From NCBI RefSeq assembly GCF_023634765.1, contig NZ_JAMLFX010000003.1, forward strand, positions 554,245 to 603,065: a DNA stretch of 48,821 bases. The letters run 5' to 3'. The number at the start of each line of letters is the position of its first letter. The stretch's first letter is position 1. Position numbers and translations under genes: made by a program. Below the pieces are notes generated by a model. It was not told the origin of the DNA, did not search any database, and worked only from the letters and a program-made list of their open reading frames with translations. The DNA comes from Pseudomonas sp. AKS31 (GTDB lineage Bacteria; Pseudomonadota; Gammaproteobacteria; Pseudomonadales; Pseudomonadaceae). Positions 8,595 through 17,865 of this stretch are shown here, one piece after another.

Positions 8595-9800
8595 TCAGTT
8601 CAGAAATTGTTGCAGCAAGTCGTTGAGGAACAGCTGTCCGCGCTCGGTGGCCGCCAGACGTGACGGTTCGACCTGCAACAGACCGCTTTGTTCTGCCGCC
8701 GCCCGGCCTTCGGCGAGGCTTTCCAGCGACAGCCCGGTACGCTCCGGATACAGGCGCGATTCGACGCCTGCGGTCAGGCGCAAAGCGTTCATCAGAAACT
8801 CGAACGGCATCTCGTCGTTGGTCAGCGCTTTCTCGCCGGCCTGAAAGCTTTTTGCCGGGTTGAGATAGTCCTTCGGCAAACGGGTTTTCCAGGTACGCAC
8901 GATGCGCCCGTCCGGATGGCTGAGCTTGCCATGCGCACCCGCGCCGATGCCGATGAAGTCGCCGAAACTCCAGTAATTGAGGTTGTGCCGCGCTGGCCGA
9001 CCCGCCTGGGCATAAGCCGACACTTCGTATTGCGCATAACCGTGTTCCGCCAGCAGCGCTTGCCCGGCCTCTTGAATGTCCCACAGCGTGTCATCTTCCG
9101 GCAGCACCGGCGGCTGGTTCCAGAACACCGTGTTCGGCTCCAGCGTCAGCTGATACCAGGAAATGTGCGTTGGATTCAGCGCGATGGCCTGGCGCAGATC
9201 GCTGAGGGCATCGTCCAACGACTGATCGGGTAAACCGTGCATCAAGTCGAGGTTGAAGTTATCGAACCCGGCCTGCCGCGCCATACCGGCCGCGCGTACC
9301 GCTTCGTCACCGTTGTGAATCCGCCCCAGCGCCTTGAGCTTTTCCTGCTGGAAGCTCTGGATGCCGATCGACAGGCGATTGATCCCCAGCTTGCGGTACG
9401 CGACGAACTTCTCTTGCTCGAAGGTCCCGGGGTTGGCTTCCAGAGTGATTTCGATGTCGTGGGCAAACGGAATCCGCTGTTCGACGCCTTCCAGCAGCCG
9501 CCCGAGGGCTTCGGCGCTGAACAGGCTCGGCGTGCCGCCACCAAAGAAGATAGAACTGATTTCACGACCGTACACGGCGTGCAGATCCTGATCGAGATCG
9601 GCCAGCAGCGCATCAACGTATTCCTGCTCCGGCAACACCGGGCTGGCAGTGTGCGAGTTGAAATCACAATACGGGCATTTGCGCACACACCACGGGATGT
9701 GGATGTACAGCGCCAAGGGCGGCAGCATTGGCAGCGGCGCCCGAGGCGAAGAAGCGGCGCCGCCGACAATCAGCGACGACGCAGAAGAATCAACGGTCAT
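8595..9800 (-). CDS. hemW: Radical SAM heme chaperone HemW
   Basis: Formerly called an oxygen-independent coproporphyrinogen oxidase-like protein; HemW binds heme and delivers it to respiratory enzymes. The 401-residue frame carries [16 protein letters not shown], the CxxxCxxC cluster motif with the third cysteine followed by Asp-Phe as in HemW, and the heme-binding signature HNLNYW. The ATG at 9800 overlaps the rdgB stop (ATGA); a later Met at residue 25, directly before the barrel, is an alternative start. Confidence 0.93.
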   Translation of the reverse strand: MTVDSSASSLIVGGAASSPRAPLPMLPPLALYIHIPWCVRKCPYCDFNSHTASPVLPEQEYVDALLADLDQDLHAVYGREISSIFFGGGTPSLFSAEALGRLLEGVEQRIPFAHDIEITLEANPGTFEQEKFVAYRKLGINRLSIGIQSFQQEKLKALGRIHNGDEAVRAAGMARQAGFDNFNLDLMHGLPDQSLDDALSDLRQAIALNPTHISWYQLTLEPNTVFWNQPPVLPEDDTLWDIQEAGQALLAEHGYAQYEVSAYAQAGRPARHNLNYWSFGDFIGIGAGAHGKLSHPDGRIVRTWKTRLPKDYLNPAKSFQAGEKALTNDEMPFEFLMNALRLTAGVESRLYPERTGLSLESLAEGRAAAEQSGLLQVEPSRLAATERGQLFLNDLLQQFLN

Positions 9801-10393
9801 TTCAAGCCCAGACGCTGGCGCAGCAGATCCATTGCACGGGCGCGGTGGCTGATCTGGTTCTTGTCGGCCGGGCTCAGTTCGGCGCTGGACAGGTCACGCT
9901 CCGGCACCCAGAACAGCGGGTCGTAGCCGAAACCGTGTTCGCCGCTGGCAGCGGTCAGAATGCGTCCGTGCCACAAGCCTTCGCAGAGGATCGGCAACGG
10001 ATCGTCAGCATGACGCACCAGCGCCAGCACGCAAACAAACTGCGCGCCGCGCTCGGCTTCCGGCACATCTTTCAGCGCATCGAGCAATTTGGCGTTGTTT
10101 GCTGCATCGCCCTGGCCGTCGGCATAGCGCGCCGAATAGATGCCCGGTGCTCCGCCAAGGAAATCCACCGCCAGACCGGAATCGTCGGCCAGCGCCGGCA
10201 GCCCGGAAATACGTGCGGCGTTGCGCGCCTTGAGAATCGCGTTCTCAACGAACGACAGGCCGGTTTCTTCCGGCTCGACCTTGCTCCACTCGCCAATCGA
10301 GCGCAGTTGCACCGAGTCGCCGAGCATGGCCTGAAGTTCTTTGAGTTTGCCGGCGTTATGGCTGGCCAGTACGAGCTGCTTGATGTTCATCAT
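9797..10393 (-). CDS. rdgB: dITP/XTP pyrophosphatase RdgB
   Basis: Hydrolyses non-canonical purine nucleoside triphosphates (dITP, ITP, XTP) so they are not built into nucleic acids. The 198-residue protein has the N-terminal [11 protein letters not shown], the metal-binding [19 protein letters not shown] and the C-terminal [13 protein letters not shown] of the Ham1/RdgB family. It overlaps hemW and the DUF4426 gene by four bases each, so the three are translationally linked. Confidence 0.96.
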   Translation of the reverse strand: MMNIKQLVLASHNAGKLKELQAMLGDSVQLRSIGEWSKVEPEETGLSFVENAILKARNAARISGLPALADDSGLAVDFLGGAPGIYSARYADGQGDAANNAKLLDALKDVPEAERGAQFVCVLALVRHADDPLPILCEGLWHGRILTAASGEHGFGYDPLFWVPERDLSSAELSPADKNQISHRARAMDLLRQRLGLK

Positions 10394-10824
10394 TCGCCGG
10401 GAAAGAGTTCTTGGTTGAAATTGATGGTGTTGATCTTGTCGCCGTTCTGCACCTTGATTTCAAAAGTGCGGGTTTCCTGCTGCTCCACCGGGTACTGGGC
10501 GATGTAGTAGATCGCGCCCTGTTCGGTGATCTGGCGGAATTTCAGCGGCACGCTGTTGCTGGTCAGGTCTTTGACCGTGCCGGTGACATTGGCGATCAGC
10601 GGTTTGCCGTCCTTGATCACCGAGACATTGATCACACCCTGATTCTTGCTGCGCACCAGTTCCGCAGCCTTGGCGATGTCCGGCGTCAGAAACGTCGAGT
10701 TGAAAGTGTTGTAGTGCACCGTCACGTCGCCAAAGGTTTCCTTGCGTTCACCCTTGATGACGTCGGCCGCCAGGGCGCTGGCGCTCAGGCAGGCAGTCAA
10801 TAACAACAACGCTAAACGACCCAT
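10390..10824 (-). CDS. DUF4426 periplasmic protein
   Basis: A 144-residue protein with a clear Sec signal peptide ([16 protein letters not shown], cleavage before ADVIKG). The mature ~124 residues are rich in beta-strand patterns and match DUF4426, a family regularly placed between rdgB and metW in Pseudomonas. Function is unknown. Its stop overlaps the rdgB start. Confidence 0.85.
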   Translation of the reverse strand: MGRLALLLLTACLSASALAADVIKGERKETFGDVTVHYNTFNSTFLTPDIAKAAELVRSKNQGVINVSVIKDGKPLIANVTGTVKDLTSNSVPLKFRQITEQGAIYYIAQYPVEQQETRTFEIKVQNGDKINTINFNQELFPGE

Positions 10825-10850
10825 GATCGTGCTCCTCGAAATGACGGGAT

Positions 10851-11471
10851 TCAGACCGCGACTTTGTGGTCTGCAAGCTGCGGGCTGCTGACGCGGTAGA
10901 TACCGATCTCACCTAACAGATTAGGCCATAGCTTACTGGCCCACCCGTGACGGTGCTGTTGATCCACGGCAAGCCGATCAATGACCTTCGCATCACGTTC
11001 GCGGCAAAGTTCTTCAAAGTCTTCGAAGGTGCAGAAGTGAATGTTCGGCGTGTTGTACCAGGTGTACGGCAGGAACTCGGAAACCGGCATGCGGCCCTTG
11101 CTCGCCAGGTACCAGCGGCAGCGCCAGTGGCCGAAGTTGGGGAAAGTGATAATGCACTGGCGGCCGACGCGGAGCATTTCGTCGAGGATCTTGTCCGGGT
11201 AGTGCACCGCTTGCAGGGCCTGGGTCATGACGACGATATCGAAACTGTTGCTGGCGAAATTGCCCAGCCCCTTGTCCAGATCCTGCTCGATGACGTTGAT
11301 GCCTTTGGCCACGCATTCGGCAATGTTGTCGGCGTCGTTTTCCAGGCCGTAACCGGTGACGTTCTTGTTGTCGCGCAGCCAGGTCAGCAGCTCGCCGTCA
11401 CCACAACCGAGGTCGAGGACGCGGCTGCCAGCGGGGATCCATTCCTGGATGATTTCCAGATCAGCTCTCAT
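10851..11471 (-). CDS. metW: Methionine biosynthesis protein MetW
   Basis: A class I SAM-methyltransferase-fold protein, 206 residues, with motif I RVLDLGCGDGELLTWL and the QALQAVHYPD and GRQCIITFPNFGHW segments typical of MetW. In Pseudomonas and relatives it pairs with MetX, and the two are needed for efficient homoserine acylation. It begins seven bases after metX ends. Confidence 0.95.
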   Translation of the reverse strand: MRADLEIIQEWIPAGSRVLDLGCGDGELLTWLRDNKNVTGYGLENDADNIAECVAKGINVIEQDLDKGLGNFASNSFDIVVMTQALQAVHYPDKILDEMLRVGRQCIITFPNFGHWRCRWYLASKGRMPVSEFLPYTWYNTPNIHFCTFEDFEELCRERDAKVIDRLAVDQQHRHGWASKLWPNLLGEIGIYRVSSPQLADHKVAV

Positions 11472-11478
11472 GGCTTTC

Positions 11479-12618
11479 TCACAACGTGATGCGGTTCATG
11501 TAATTGCCGAACGCCTGCAAGTAGCGAGGGATCGGAATCAGGAAGGCGTCGTGGCCCTGCGGTGCGTCGATTTCCAGATAGCTGACGTCTTTGCGCGCAG
11601 CCATCAGCGCATCCACCAGTTCCCGCGAGCGGGCCGGGGAGAAGCGCCAGTCGGTGGTGAACGACATCACGCAGAACTTGGCCGTGGCGTTCTCAAAGGT
11701 TTTTGCCAGGTTATCGTCGAAGTTAGCCGCCGGATCGAAGTAATCCAGCGCCTTGGTCATCAACAGATAGGTGTTGGCGTCGAAACGACCGGAGAACTCT
11801 TCGCCCTGATAGCGCAGGTAGCTTTCGACCTGGAACTCGACGCTGTGGAAGTCGTAGTTGAGCTTCTCGCTCTTGAGGCCACGGCCGAATTTCTCGCCCA
11901 TCGAATCGTCGGACAGGTAGGTGATGTGCCCGACCATGCGCGCCAGCATCAGCCCGCGTTTGGGAATCACGCCCGCTTCCTGGAACGAACCGCCGTGGAA
12001 TTCCGGGTCAGTGAGGATCGCCTGGCGCGCGACTTCGTTGAAGGCAATGTTCTGCGCCGACAATTTCGGAGCCGAGGCGATGGCCAGACAGTGACGCACG
12101 CGATCCGGGTAAGTGATGGTCCATTGCAGCGCCTGCATGCCGCCGAGGCTGCCACCGATCACTGCGGCGAACTGGCGGATGCCGAGCAGGTCGGCCAGAC
12201 GCGCCTGGCTGTGCACCCAGTCTTCCACGGTGAGTACCGGGAAGTCGGCACCGAACGGTTTGCCGGTCTCCGGGTTGATGCTGCTCGGGCCGGTGGAGCC
12301 GTTGCAGCCGCCGAGGTTGTTCAGGCTGACCACGAAGAACTTGTTGGTGTCGATCGGTTTGCCGGGGCCGATGCAGCTGTCCCACCAACCGGGTTTGCGG
12401 TCGTCGACGCTGTGGTAGCCGGCTGCGTGATGATGGCCGGACAAGGCGTGGCAAATCAGCACGGCGTTGCTCGCTTGCGCGTTCAGCGTGCCGTAGGTTT
12501 CGTAGATCAGGTCATAGGCGGCCAGCGAACGGCCGCAGGCCAAGGCCAGCGGATCGCTGAAGTGCGCGGTTTGCGGCGTCACCAGACCAACAGAATCGGG
12601 GGGAAAGGCAGTTGGCAT
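11479..12618 (-). CDS. metX: Homoserine O-acyltransferase MetX (O-succinyltransferase in Pseudomonas)
   Basis: Alpha/beta-hydrolase acyltransferase that activates homoserine in methionine synthesis. The 379-residue protein has the oxyanion segment [11 protein letters not shown], the nucleophile elbow [12 protein letters not shown], the Asp in [10 protein letters not shown] and the catalytic His in APQGHDAFL. Characterised Pseudomonas MetX enzymes use succinyl-CoA; sequence alone cannot exclude acetyl-CoA. It leads a minus-strand transcript metX-metW followed by DUF4426-rdgB-hemW-DUF3392. Confidence 0.94.
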   Translation of the reverse strand: MPTAFPPDSVGLVTPQTAHFSDPLALACGRSLAAYDLIYETYGTLNAQASNAVLICHALSGHHHAAGYHSVDDRKPGWWDSCIGPGKPIDTNKFFVVSLNNLGGCNGSTGPSSINPETGKPFGADFPVLTVEDWVHSQARLADLLGIRQFAAVIGGSLGGMQALQWTITYPDRVRHCLAIASAPKLSAQNIAFNEVARQAILTDPEFHGGSFQEAGVIPKRGLMLARMVGHITYLSDDSMGEKFGRGLKSEKLNYDFHSVEFQVESYLRYQGEEFSGRFDANTYLLMTKALDYFDPAANFDDNLAKTFENATAKFCVMSFTTDWRFSPARSRELVDALMAARKDVSYLEIDAPQGHDAFLIPIPRYLQAFGNYMNRITL

Positions 12619-12680
12619 CGACCCTGCTCTCGTTGAAATGAGGCGTAAGTCTAAAGACCGGGGGGGTTAGCGGCAAGCAG

Positions 12681-12829
12681 CCCTCACCCTAACCCTCTCC
12701 CAGAGGTAGAGGGGACTGACCGAGGTGTTCTTTTGAGCTACGCCGACCTGATCTATCCGGGCTGAACTCAGGTTCCGAAAACACCCTAGATCGGCTCCCT
12801 CTCCAGGGGGAGAGGGCTGGGGTGAGGGG
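12681..12829. repeat. Composite inverted repeat, family 4 (copy a)
   Basis: Starts with CCCTCACCCTAACCCTCTCC and ends with GAGAGGGCTGGGGTGAGGGG, its near complement, about 100 bases apart. The interior has its own complementary pieces (GACCGAGG..., CTGAACTCAGG). Copies lie at 34978-35178 and 42527-42687. It fills most of the gap between metX and yggU. Confidence 0.85.
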
Positions 12830-12846
12830 CGCAGACGCTGCAAAAC

Positions 12847-13143
12847 TCAAGACAAGCGCCCAACCAACCCCGGCAAATCCGGCAACTTCTTCGGCGAACA
12901 GATCTTCACCCGCTTCTGCCGGTTCAGCTCACCACTGAGCAAACTGACCTGGCTCTTCGAAACGCCAAATGCCTTGGCCAGAAAACCCAGCAGATACGCA
13001 TTGGCCTTGCCCTCAACCGGCGGCGCTGTCAGGCGAATTTTCAGCCGATCACCGTGCAGCCCGGCGAAATCATCGCTACGGGCTGCCGGTTGCAGGTGAC
13101 ACTCGAGGATCAGGTCGTCACCGTCCCAACGGAACCAGCTCAC
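12847..13143 (-). CDS. yggU: DUF167 (YggU) family protein
   Basis: A 98-residue basic protein of the YggU/DUF167 family, recognisable from LILECHLQPAARSDDFAG and the central RLKIRLTAPPVEGKANAYL. Molecular function is unknown. It overlaps the yggT stop by four bases, the usual yggT-yggU pairing. Confidence 0.92.
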   Translation of the reverse strand: MSWFRWDGDDLILECHLQPAARSDDFAGLHGDRLKIRLTAPPVEGKANAYLLGFLAKAFGVSKSQVSLLSGELNRQKRVKICSPKKLPDLPGLVGRLS

Positions 13144-13730
13144 ATCAGCAAGCGCAGGATTTCCGGCATCATCGTCATTGCCGCCAGATTGTTGATCACC
13201 AGCATGTCGATCAGCTTCAGCGCGAGGAAGGCGAAGATCGGCGACAGGTCCAGACCGCCAAGATTCGGCAGGAACTTGCGGAACGGCGCCAGCGCCGGCT
13301 CGCAGATCTGGTTGACCAGTTCAGCACCCGGGTTGTGGCTGCCCGGCGCGACCCACGACAGGATCACGCTGATGATCAGGGCGAAGAAGAAGATCTTCAG
13401 GAACAGCGCGGTCACGCCGATGATCGACCAGATAAACAGTTGCAGCGGGTTGCCGGTGGTGCCGTAAGTCAGCAGCAGGGTCAGCGCCATCAGTGCCAGT
13501 TGCACCAGAATCGCCAGCACCAGCGACGACATGTCCAGACCGAACAGGCTCGGAATGATCCGGCGCAGTGGTTTGAGCAGTGGCTGGGTCGCTTTGACGA
13601 TGAACTGGCACAGCGGGTTGTAGAAGTTCGCCCGCACCAGTTGCAGCACGAAGCGCAGCAGCACGATCAGCAGGTACAGACTGCCGAGGGTTTGCAGCAC
13701 GTAAACCGCTGCGGTGTTCAATCCAATCAT
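13140..13730 (-). CDS. yggT: YggT family integral membrane protein
   Basis: A 196-residue protein made of two YggT repeats, each with a membrane-spanning pair: LGSLYLLIVLLRFVLQLVR with NPLCQFIVKATQPLLKPLRR, and FALIISVILSWVAPG with NQICEPALAPFRKFLP. The ATG at 13730 is chosen because it begins the first repeat; the longer frame would run into proC. The family is linked to osmotic or envelope function without a defined mechanism. It follows proC by ten bases. Confidence 0.93.
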   Translation of the reverse strand: MIGLNTAAVYVLQTLGSLYLLIVLLRFVLQLVRANFYNPLCQFIVKATQPLLKPLRRIIPSLFGLDMSSLVLAILVQLALMALTLLLTYGTTGNPLQLFIWSIIGVTALFLKIFFFALIISVILSWVAPGSHNPGAELVNQICEPALAPFRKFLPNLGGLDLSPIFAFLALKLIDMLVINNLAAMTMMPEILRLLM

Positions 13731-13740
13731 GTAAGGCTCC

Positions 13741-14559
13741 TTATTTGCCCAGTTGTTCGGCCATTTCGGCCGAGCGGTGCGCGGCGGCGCCGAGTGCGGT
13801 TTCGACCAGGGCTTCAAAGCCATTGGCCTGGAATGATTTGATTGCAGCTTCCGTGGTGCCGTTTGGCGAGGTCACGCGACGGCGCAGTTCGGCGGCGTCG
13901 ACGTCACTGGAAACCGCCATGTGCGCGGCGCCCAGCGCCGTTTGCAGAGTCAGTTGCTCGGCGACGTCTTTCGGCAGGCCGAGTTTGACGCCAGCAGCGG
14001 TCATGGCTTCGATCAGCAGGAAGAAGTAGGCAGGGCCGGAACCGGACACGGCGGTGACGGCGTCCAGTTGCTGTTCTTCATTCAGCCACAGGGCAATGCC
14101 GACGGCGGACAGCAGCTCTTCGGCTTGCTGACGTTGCTCGGCTGTCACTTCGCTGGTCGCGTACAAGCCGCTGACGCCCTGACGCAGCAGCGCCGGGGTA
14201 TTCGGCATGCAGCGCACGATCGGCTGCTCGCCGAGCCACGCGGTCATGCTGGCGCAGGTGATACCGGCAGCAATCGACACCACCAATTGATTGGGTTTCA
14301 GGCTTGGGCGAATGGCCTCGCACACGGCTTTCATCGCTTGCGGCTTGACCGCCAGCACGATCACATCGACGCCGTCGATGGCCTGGGCGTTGTCGGCGAA
14401 AGTTTCGATGCCGTGTTCGGCACTGACCTTGGCGCGGGTTTCTTCGCCCGGATCACTGGCGCGGATGTGCGCCGCTTCCAGCCCTTTGGCGCGCAGGCCG
14501 CCAATCAGACTGGCCGCCATGTTGCCCGCACCGATAAACGCAATACGTGTGTTGCTCAT
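13741..14559 (-). CDS. proC: Pyrroline-5-carboxylate reductase ProC
   Basis: Last enzyme of proline synthesis, reducing P5C with NAD(P)H. The 272-residue protein has the Rossmann motif FIGAGNMAASLIGGL at its N-terminus, the central VVSIAAGITCASM and VRCMPNTPALLRQGVSGLY, and the C-terminal substrate-binding VTSPNGTTEAAI. It lies in the conserved yggS-proC-yggT-yggU operon. Confidence 0.97.
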   Translation of the reverse strand: MSNTRIAFIGAGNMAASLIGGLRAKGLEAAHIRASDPGEETRAKVSAEHGIETFADNAQAIDGVDVIVLAVKPQAMKAVCEAIRPSLKPNQLVVSIAAGITCASMTAWLGEQPIVRCMPNTPALLRQGVSGLYATSEVTAEQRQQAEELLSAVGIALWLNEEQQLDAVTAVSGSGPAYFFLLIEAMTAAGVKLGLPKDVAEQLTLQTALGAAHMAVSSDVDAAELRRRVTSPNGTTEAAIKSFQANGFEALVETALGAAAHRSAEMAEQLGK

Positions 14560-14582
14560 GTGTGGTCCTTATCTGGAATCGT

Positions 14583-15269
14583 TCAAGACTGGGAATAATC
14601 ACGGGCGCCAAACAGGGCGGTACCGATACGCACCCAAGTGGCGCCTTGGGCAATGGCCGACTCGAGGTCGTGGCTCATGCCCATGGAAAGTGTGTCGAGC
14701 GGCAGATCGAGACTCGCCTGCAATTTCTGCACGGCGGCGAAGGCCGCGTCTTGCTCGGCGCGGTCGTCGGTCGGCTCGGGAATCGCCATCAGGCCGCGCA
14801 GTTTCAGGCGCGGCAGTGCGCTGATCGCGGCGGCCAATGCCGGCAGGTCAGCCGGAGTGCAGCCGGATTTACTGGCTTCGCCGCTGACATTGACCTGAAC
14901 GCAGATGTTCAGTGGCGGCCGTTCAGCCGGGCGCTGTTCGGACAAGCGTTGAGCGATTTTCAGGCGATCCACGGAATGCACCCAGTCGAAATGCTCGGCG
15001 ATGGCGCGAGTCTTGTTCGATTGAATGGGGCCGATGAAGTGCCAGATCAAGGGCAGGTCAGCCAGTTCGAGCTGTTTGCCCAAGGCTTCCTGCAGGTAGT
15101 TCTCGCCAAAGTCGCGCAGGCCGGCGGCATACGCTTCGCGCAGCGCTTCGGCAGGTTTGGTTTTGCTCACGGCGAGCAACTGAACGCTGTTTTCAGGACG
15201 GTGTGCGGCTTGGGTCGCGGTCTGGATGCGCGAACCAACGTGGGAAATGTTGTCTGCTATCGTGGACAT
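14583..15269 (-). CDS. yggS: PLP homeostasis protein (YggS/PLPBP)
   Basis: Single-domain PLP-binding barrel protein that buffers pyridoxal phosphate and affects amino-acid metabolism. The ATG at 15269 (228 residues) is preferred over a TTG one codon earlier. The PLP lysine is in LLAVSKTKPAEAL; FGENYLQEA and the C-terminal SMGMSHDLESAIAQGATWVRIG phosphate-binding region are complete (only key residues quoted). It is divergent from pilT with 56 bases between starts. Confidence 0.95.
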   Translation of the reverse strand: MSTIADNISHVGSRIQTATQAAHRPENSVQLLAVSKTKPAEALREAYAAGLRDFGENYLQEALGKQLELADLPLIWHFIGPIQSNKTRAIAEHFDWVHSVDRLKIAQRLSEQRPAERPPLNICVQVNVSGEASKSGCTPADLPALAAAISALPRLKLRGLMAIPEPTDDRAEQDAAFAAVQKLQASLDLPLDTLSMGMSHDLESAIAQGATWVRIGTALFGARDYSQS

Positions 15270-15325
15270 CAAGAGGCGCCGGCGGTCTGAAGGTTCGCGG
15301 CATTCTACTGGAATTGAGGAGCGCT

Positions 15326-16360
15326 ATGGATATCACTGAACTGCTGGCCTTCAGCGCCAAACAAGGCGCGTCCGACCTGCACCTGTCGGCCGGCCTGCCG
15401 CCGATGATCCGTGTCGATGGCGATGTGCGGCGGATCAATCTGCCGGCACTCGATCACAAACAAGTGCACGATCTGATCTACGACATCATGAACGACACCC
15501 AGCGGGTCGACTTCGAGAAGCATCTGGAAACCGACTTTTCTTTCGAAGTGCCGGGCGTGGCGCGCTTTCGGGTCAACGCCTTCAACCAGAATCGTGGCGC
15601 CGGCGCCGTATTCCGTACGATCCCGTCGAAAGTGCTGAGCATGGAAGACTTGGCCATGGGCGATGTCTTCCGCAAGATCACCGATGCACCGCGCGGGCTG
15701 GTGCTGGTGACCGGGCCGACCGGTTCCGGCAAATCGACCACGCTGGCGGCGATGATCGATTACCTCAACACCCACCGGCATCACCACATCCTTACCATTG
15801 AGGACCCGATCGAGTTCGTCCACGAATCGCGCAAATGCCTGATCAATCAGCGTGAAGTCCATCGCGACACCCGCAGTTTCGCCACGGCTTTGCGTTCAGC
15901 GCTACGTGAGGATCCGGATGTGATTCTGGTCGGCGAGATGCGTGACCTGGAAACCATTCGCCTGGCGCTGACCGCAGCCGAGACTGGACACCTGGTATTC
16001 GGCACCTTGCACACCACGTCTGCCGCGAAAACCATTGACCGCGTGGTCGATGTATTTCCCGGAGACGAGAAGTCGATGGTGCGCTCGATGCTTTCCGAGT
16101 CGCTGCTAGCGGTTGTCTCGCAGACGTTGATCAAGAAGATCGGCGGCGGGCGGGTGGCGGCACACGAGATCATGCTGGGGACATCGGCGATCCGTAACCT
16201 GATCCGTGAAGACAAGGTGGCGCAGATGTATTCGGCGATTCAAACAGGTGGGTCGTTGGGCATGCAGACACTCGACATGTGCCTGAAGGAACTGGTGACC
16301 AAAGGCTTGATCAGCCGCGAGAATGCGCGGGAGAAGGCGCGTACGCCGGATAATTTCTGA
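15326..16360 (+). CDS. pilT: Type IV pilus retraction ATPase PilT
   Basis: Hexameric secretion-type ATPase that depolymerises type IV pili for twitching. The ATG at 15326 follows GAGGAG and gives 344 residues, the canonical length. Features are N-terminal LLAFSAKQGASDLHLSAG, Walker A GPTGSGKST, the Asp box around LTIEDPIEF, Walker B VGEMRDLETI, the His box HLVFGTLHTTSA and the C-terminal retraction motif AIRNLIRE. In many pseudomonads pilU follows directly; here a repeat and an unrelated minus-strand gene follow. Confidence 0.97.
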   Translation: MDITELLAFSAKQGASDLHLSAGLPPMIRVDGDVRRINLPALDHKQVHDLIYDIMNDTQRVDFEKHLETDFSFEVPGVARFRVNAFNQNRGAGAVFRTIPSKVLSMEDLAMGDVFRKITDAPRGLVLVTGPTGSGKSTTLAAMIDYLNTHRHHHILTIEDPIEFVHESRKCLINQREVHRDTRSFATALRSALREDPDVILVGEMRDLETIRLALTAAETGHLVFGTLHTTSAAKTIDRVVDVFPGDEKSMVRSMLSESLLAVVSQTLIKKIGGGRVAAHEIMLGTSAIRNLIREDKVAQMYSAIQTGGSLGMQTLDMCLKELVTKGLISRENAREKARTPDNF

Positions 16361-16370
16361 GACCAGAAGC

Positions 16371-16448
16371 AAAAGATCGCAGCCTTCGGCAGCTCCTACA
16401 GGGAAACGCTGATCCCGATGTAGGAGCTGCCGAAGGCTGCGATCTTTT
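16371..16448. repeat. REP-like inverted repeat, family 1 (copy b)
   Basis: Near-perfect arms AAAAGATCGCAGCCTTCGGC... and the complement ending GCGATCTTTT, with a ~17-base spacer. It lies between convergent pilT and the C40 peptidase gene. The outer A-run and T-run would let it act as a bidirectional terminator. Confidence 0.92.
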
Positions 16449-16465
16449 GATCTTGCTTCGAAGAC

Positions 16466-17083
16466 TCAGCGCTGAACCACGCGCATCTGGCTTTGCTCTT
16501 TCGGCAACACTCGCTTGGCCACGACGTAATGCTTTTCCCAGTAAGGCTTGTTCAACGTATCGATGCTCACCGCTTTGCCACGACGCGGTGCGTGGATAAA
16601 GCGATCGTTGCCCAGGTAGATGGCAACGTGATTGACCCGACGGCTCTTGATGTTGAAGAAAATCAGGTCGCCCGGCTTCAGATCCTTGCGCTCGACTTTC
16701 TCGCCGTGGCCGCTGGCCATGGCGTTCGAGGTGCGTGGCAGGTCGAAGGTGGCGTCGTTGAACGCGTATTTCACCAAGCCGCTGCAATCAAAACCTTTAC
16801 TTGGGCTGCTGCCGCCCCAACGATAAGGTGTACCGAGGACGTTCACCGCACGGCTCAGCACATTGCTGCTTTCCTTGCTCGCCATCGGTGGCACCAGCTT
16901 GCTGTGGCTCTTGCTGCTCAGCGTGGTGGTTTTGCTTTTGCTGCTCTTGCTCGAAGGAGCCGAAGCATGGGATTTAGGGGTGAAGCCGTTAACGTTGGGA
17001 AGACGTTGCTCACGATTGGTGGCGTGGGCGGCCAGTGGCATTAATAGGCAAATGGTTAGCCATGTCTTGAAAAATGGTCGCAT
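16466..17083 (-). CDS. NlpC/P60 (C40) family peptidoglycan endopeptidase
   Basis: Predicted secreted cysteine peptidase that cuts peptide stems or crosslinks in peptidoglycan. The ATG at 17083 starts a clear signal peptide (FFKTWLTICLLMPLAAHA); 205 residues. A Ser/Lys-rich linker (residues ~40-75) leads to the C40 domain: YRWGGSSPSKGFDCSGLVKY holds the catalytic Cys, NHVAIYLG the His, and FIHAP the third polar residue. Close to Spr/NlpC-type hydrolases, but it has no lipobox. The 248-base gap to the divergent TM2 gene holds two short inverted repeats and no strong promoter. Confidence 0.9.
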   Translation of the reverse strand: MRPFFKTWLTICLLMPLAAHATNREQRLPNVNGFTPKSHASAPSSKSSKSKTTTLSSKSHSKLVPPMASKESSNVLSRAVNVLGTPYRWGGSSPSKGFDCSGLVKYAFNDATFDLPRTSNAMASGHGEKVERKDLKPGDLIFFNIKSRRVNHVAIYLGNDRFIHAPRRGKAVSIDTLNKPYWEKHYVVAKRVLPKEQSQMRVVQR

Positions 17084-17331
17084 TAGGCGTGGCTCTTTAG
17101 TGATAGCGCGCAACTTTATAACAGAGTTTTTTTTCATTCCGAGTCCGTTGGTCGATTCAGTTGGCGGCCAACGGAACCAAATAAGCGGCAAATGGACGCA
17201 ATTGTCGGACAGAAGTCCGGTGCTATAAGGCTTTGACGGTAGCAACGGTAACATTTGCCGTACGTCGGCTACCTGTAAAAAAGTCACAAAGAATTCAAGA
17301 ATATTTATCTATCGTGTGAATCGAGGTCTTC

Positions 17332-17763
17332 ATGAACCCCTATCAACAATTCGTTCAGCAGCAAGATACGCACAGCAAAATCATCGGTTATCTGCTGTGG
17401 ATTTTCGGTTTTACCGGTGCTCACCGCTTCTATTACGGCAAGCCGGTGACCGGGACGATCTGGTTCTTCACCTTCGGTTTGCTCGGTATTGGCTGGCTGA
17501 TCGACCTGTTCCTGATCCCGGCGATGGATCGCGAGGCGGATCTGCGTTTCACCGCCGGGCCGATCGAGTACAACGTGGCGTGGATTCTGCTGACGTTCCT
17601 CGGAGCATTGGGTGTGCACCGGATGTATCAGGGGAAATGGATCAGTGGCCTGATCTATCTGCTGACGGGCGGGTTGTTCTTTCTGGGGGTGCTGTATGAC
17701 TTCTGGACGCTGAATGATCAGGTGTCCGTACGCAACGCCGAAGGCAGAGGCGCCTTCCAGTAA
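17332..17763 (+). CDS. TM2 domain-containing membrane protein (two TM2 units)
   Basis: A 143-residue protein with two tandem TM2 units, each opening with a Gly-x-His-Arg turn between helices: FTGAHRFYYGKPVTG in the first half and LGVHRMYQGKWISG in the second. Four membrane helices are expected. TM2 proteins have no agreed biochemical role. It is monocistronic between the divergent C40 peptidase and a repeat. Confidence 0.88.
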   Translation: MNPYQQFVQQQDTHSKIIGYLLWIFGFTGAHRFYYGKPVTGTIWFFTFGLLGIGWLIDLFLIPAMDREADLRFTAGPIEYNVAWILLTFLGALGVHRMYQGKWISGLIYLLTGGLFFLGVLYDFWTLNDQVSVRNAEGRGAFQ

Positions 17764-17766
17764 GCC

Positions 17767-17849
17767 ATCGCTGGCAAGCCAGCTCCCACAGGTTTTTGCG
17801 CTAACCCAAAGATAGCGCAAGACCTTGTGGGAGCTGGCTTGCCAGCGAT
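17767..17849. repeat. REP-like inverted repeat, family 3 (copy a)
   Basis: Arms ATCGCTGGCAAGCCAGCTCC... and the exact complement flank a ~35-base spacer that itself contains short complementary pieces (TTTGCGCTA and TAGCGCAAG). A longer copy lies at 34091-34198. It separates the convergent TM2 and pyrC' genes. Confidence 0.92.
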
Positions 17850-17865
17850 TGGGGGCAACCCGGTA

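Noticed and set aside
12619..12680. SAM or SAH riboswitch before metX
   Set aside because: Only ~60 bases lie between the metX start and the family 4 repeat, with no multi-helix fold that I can recognise.
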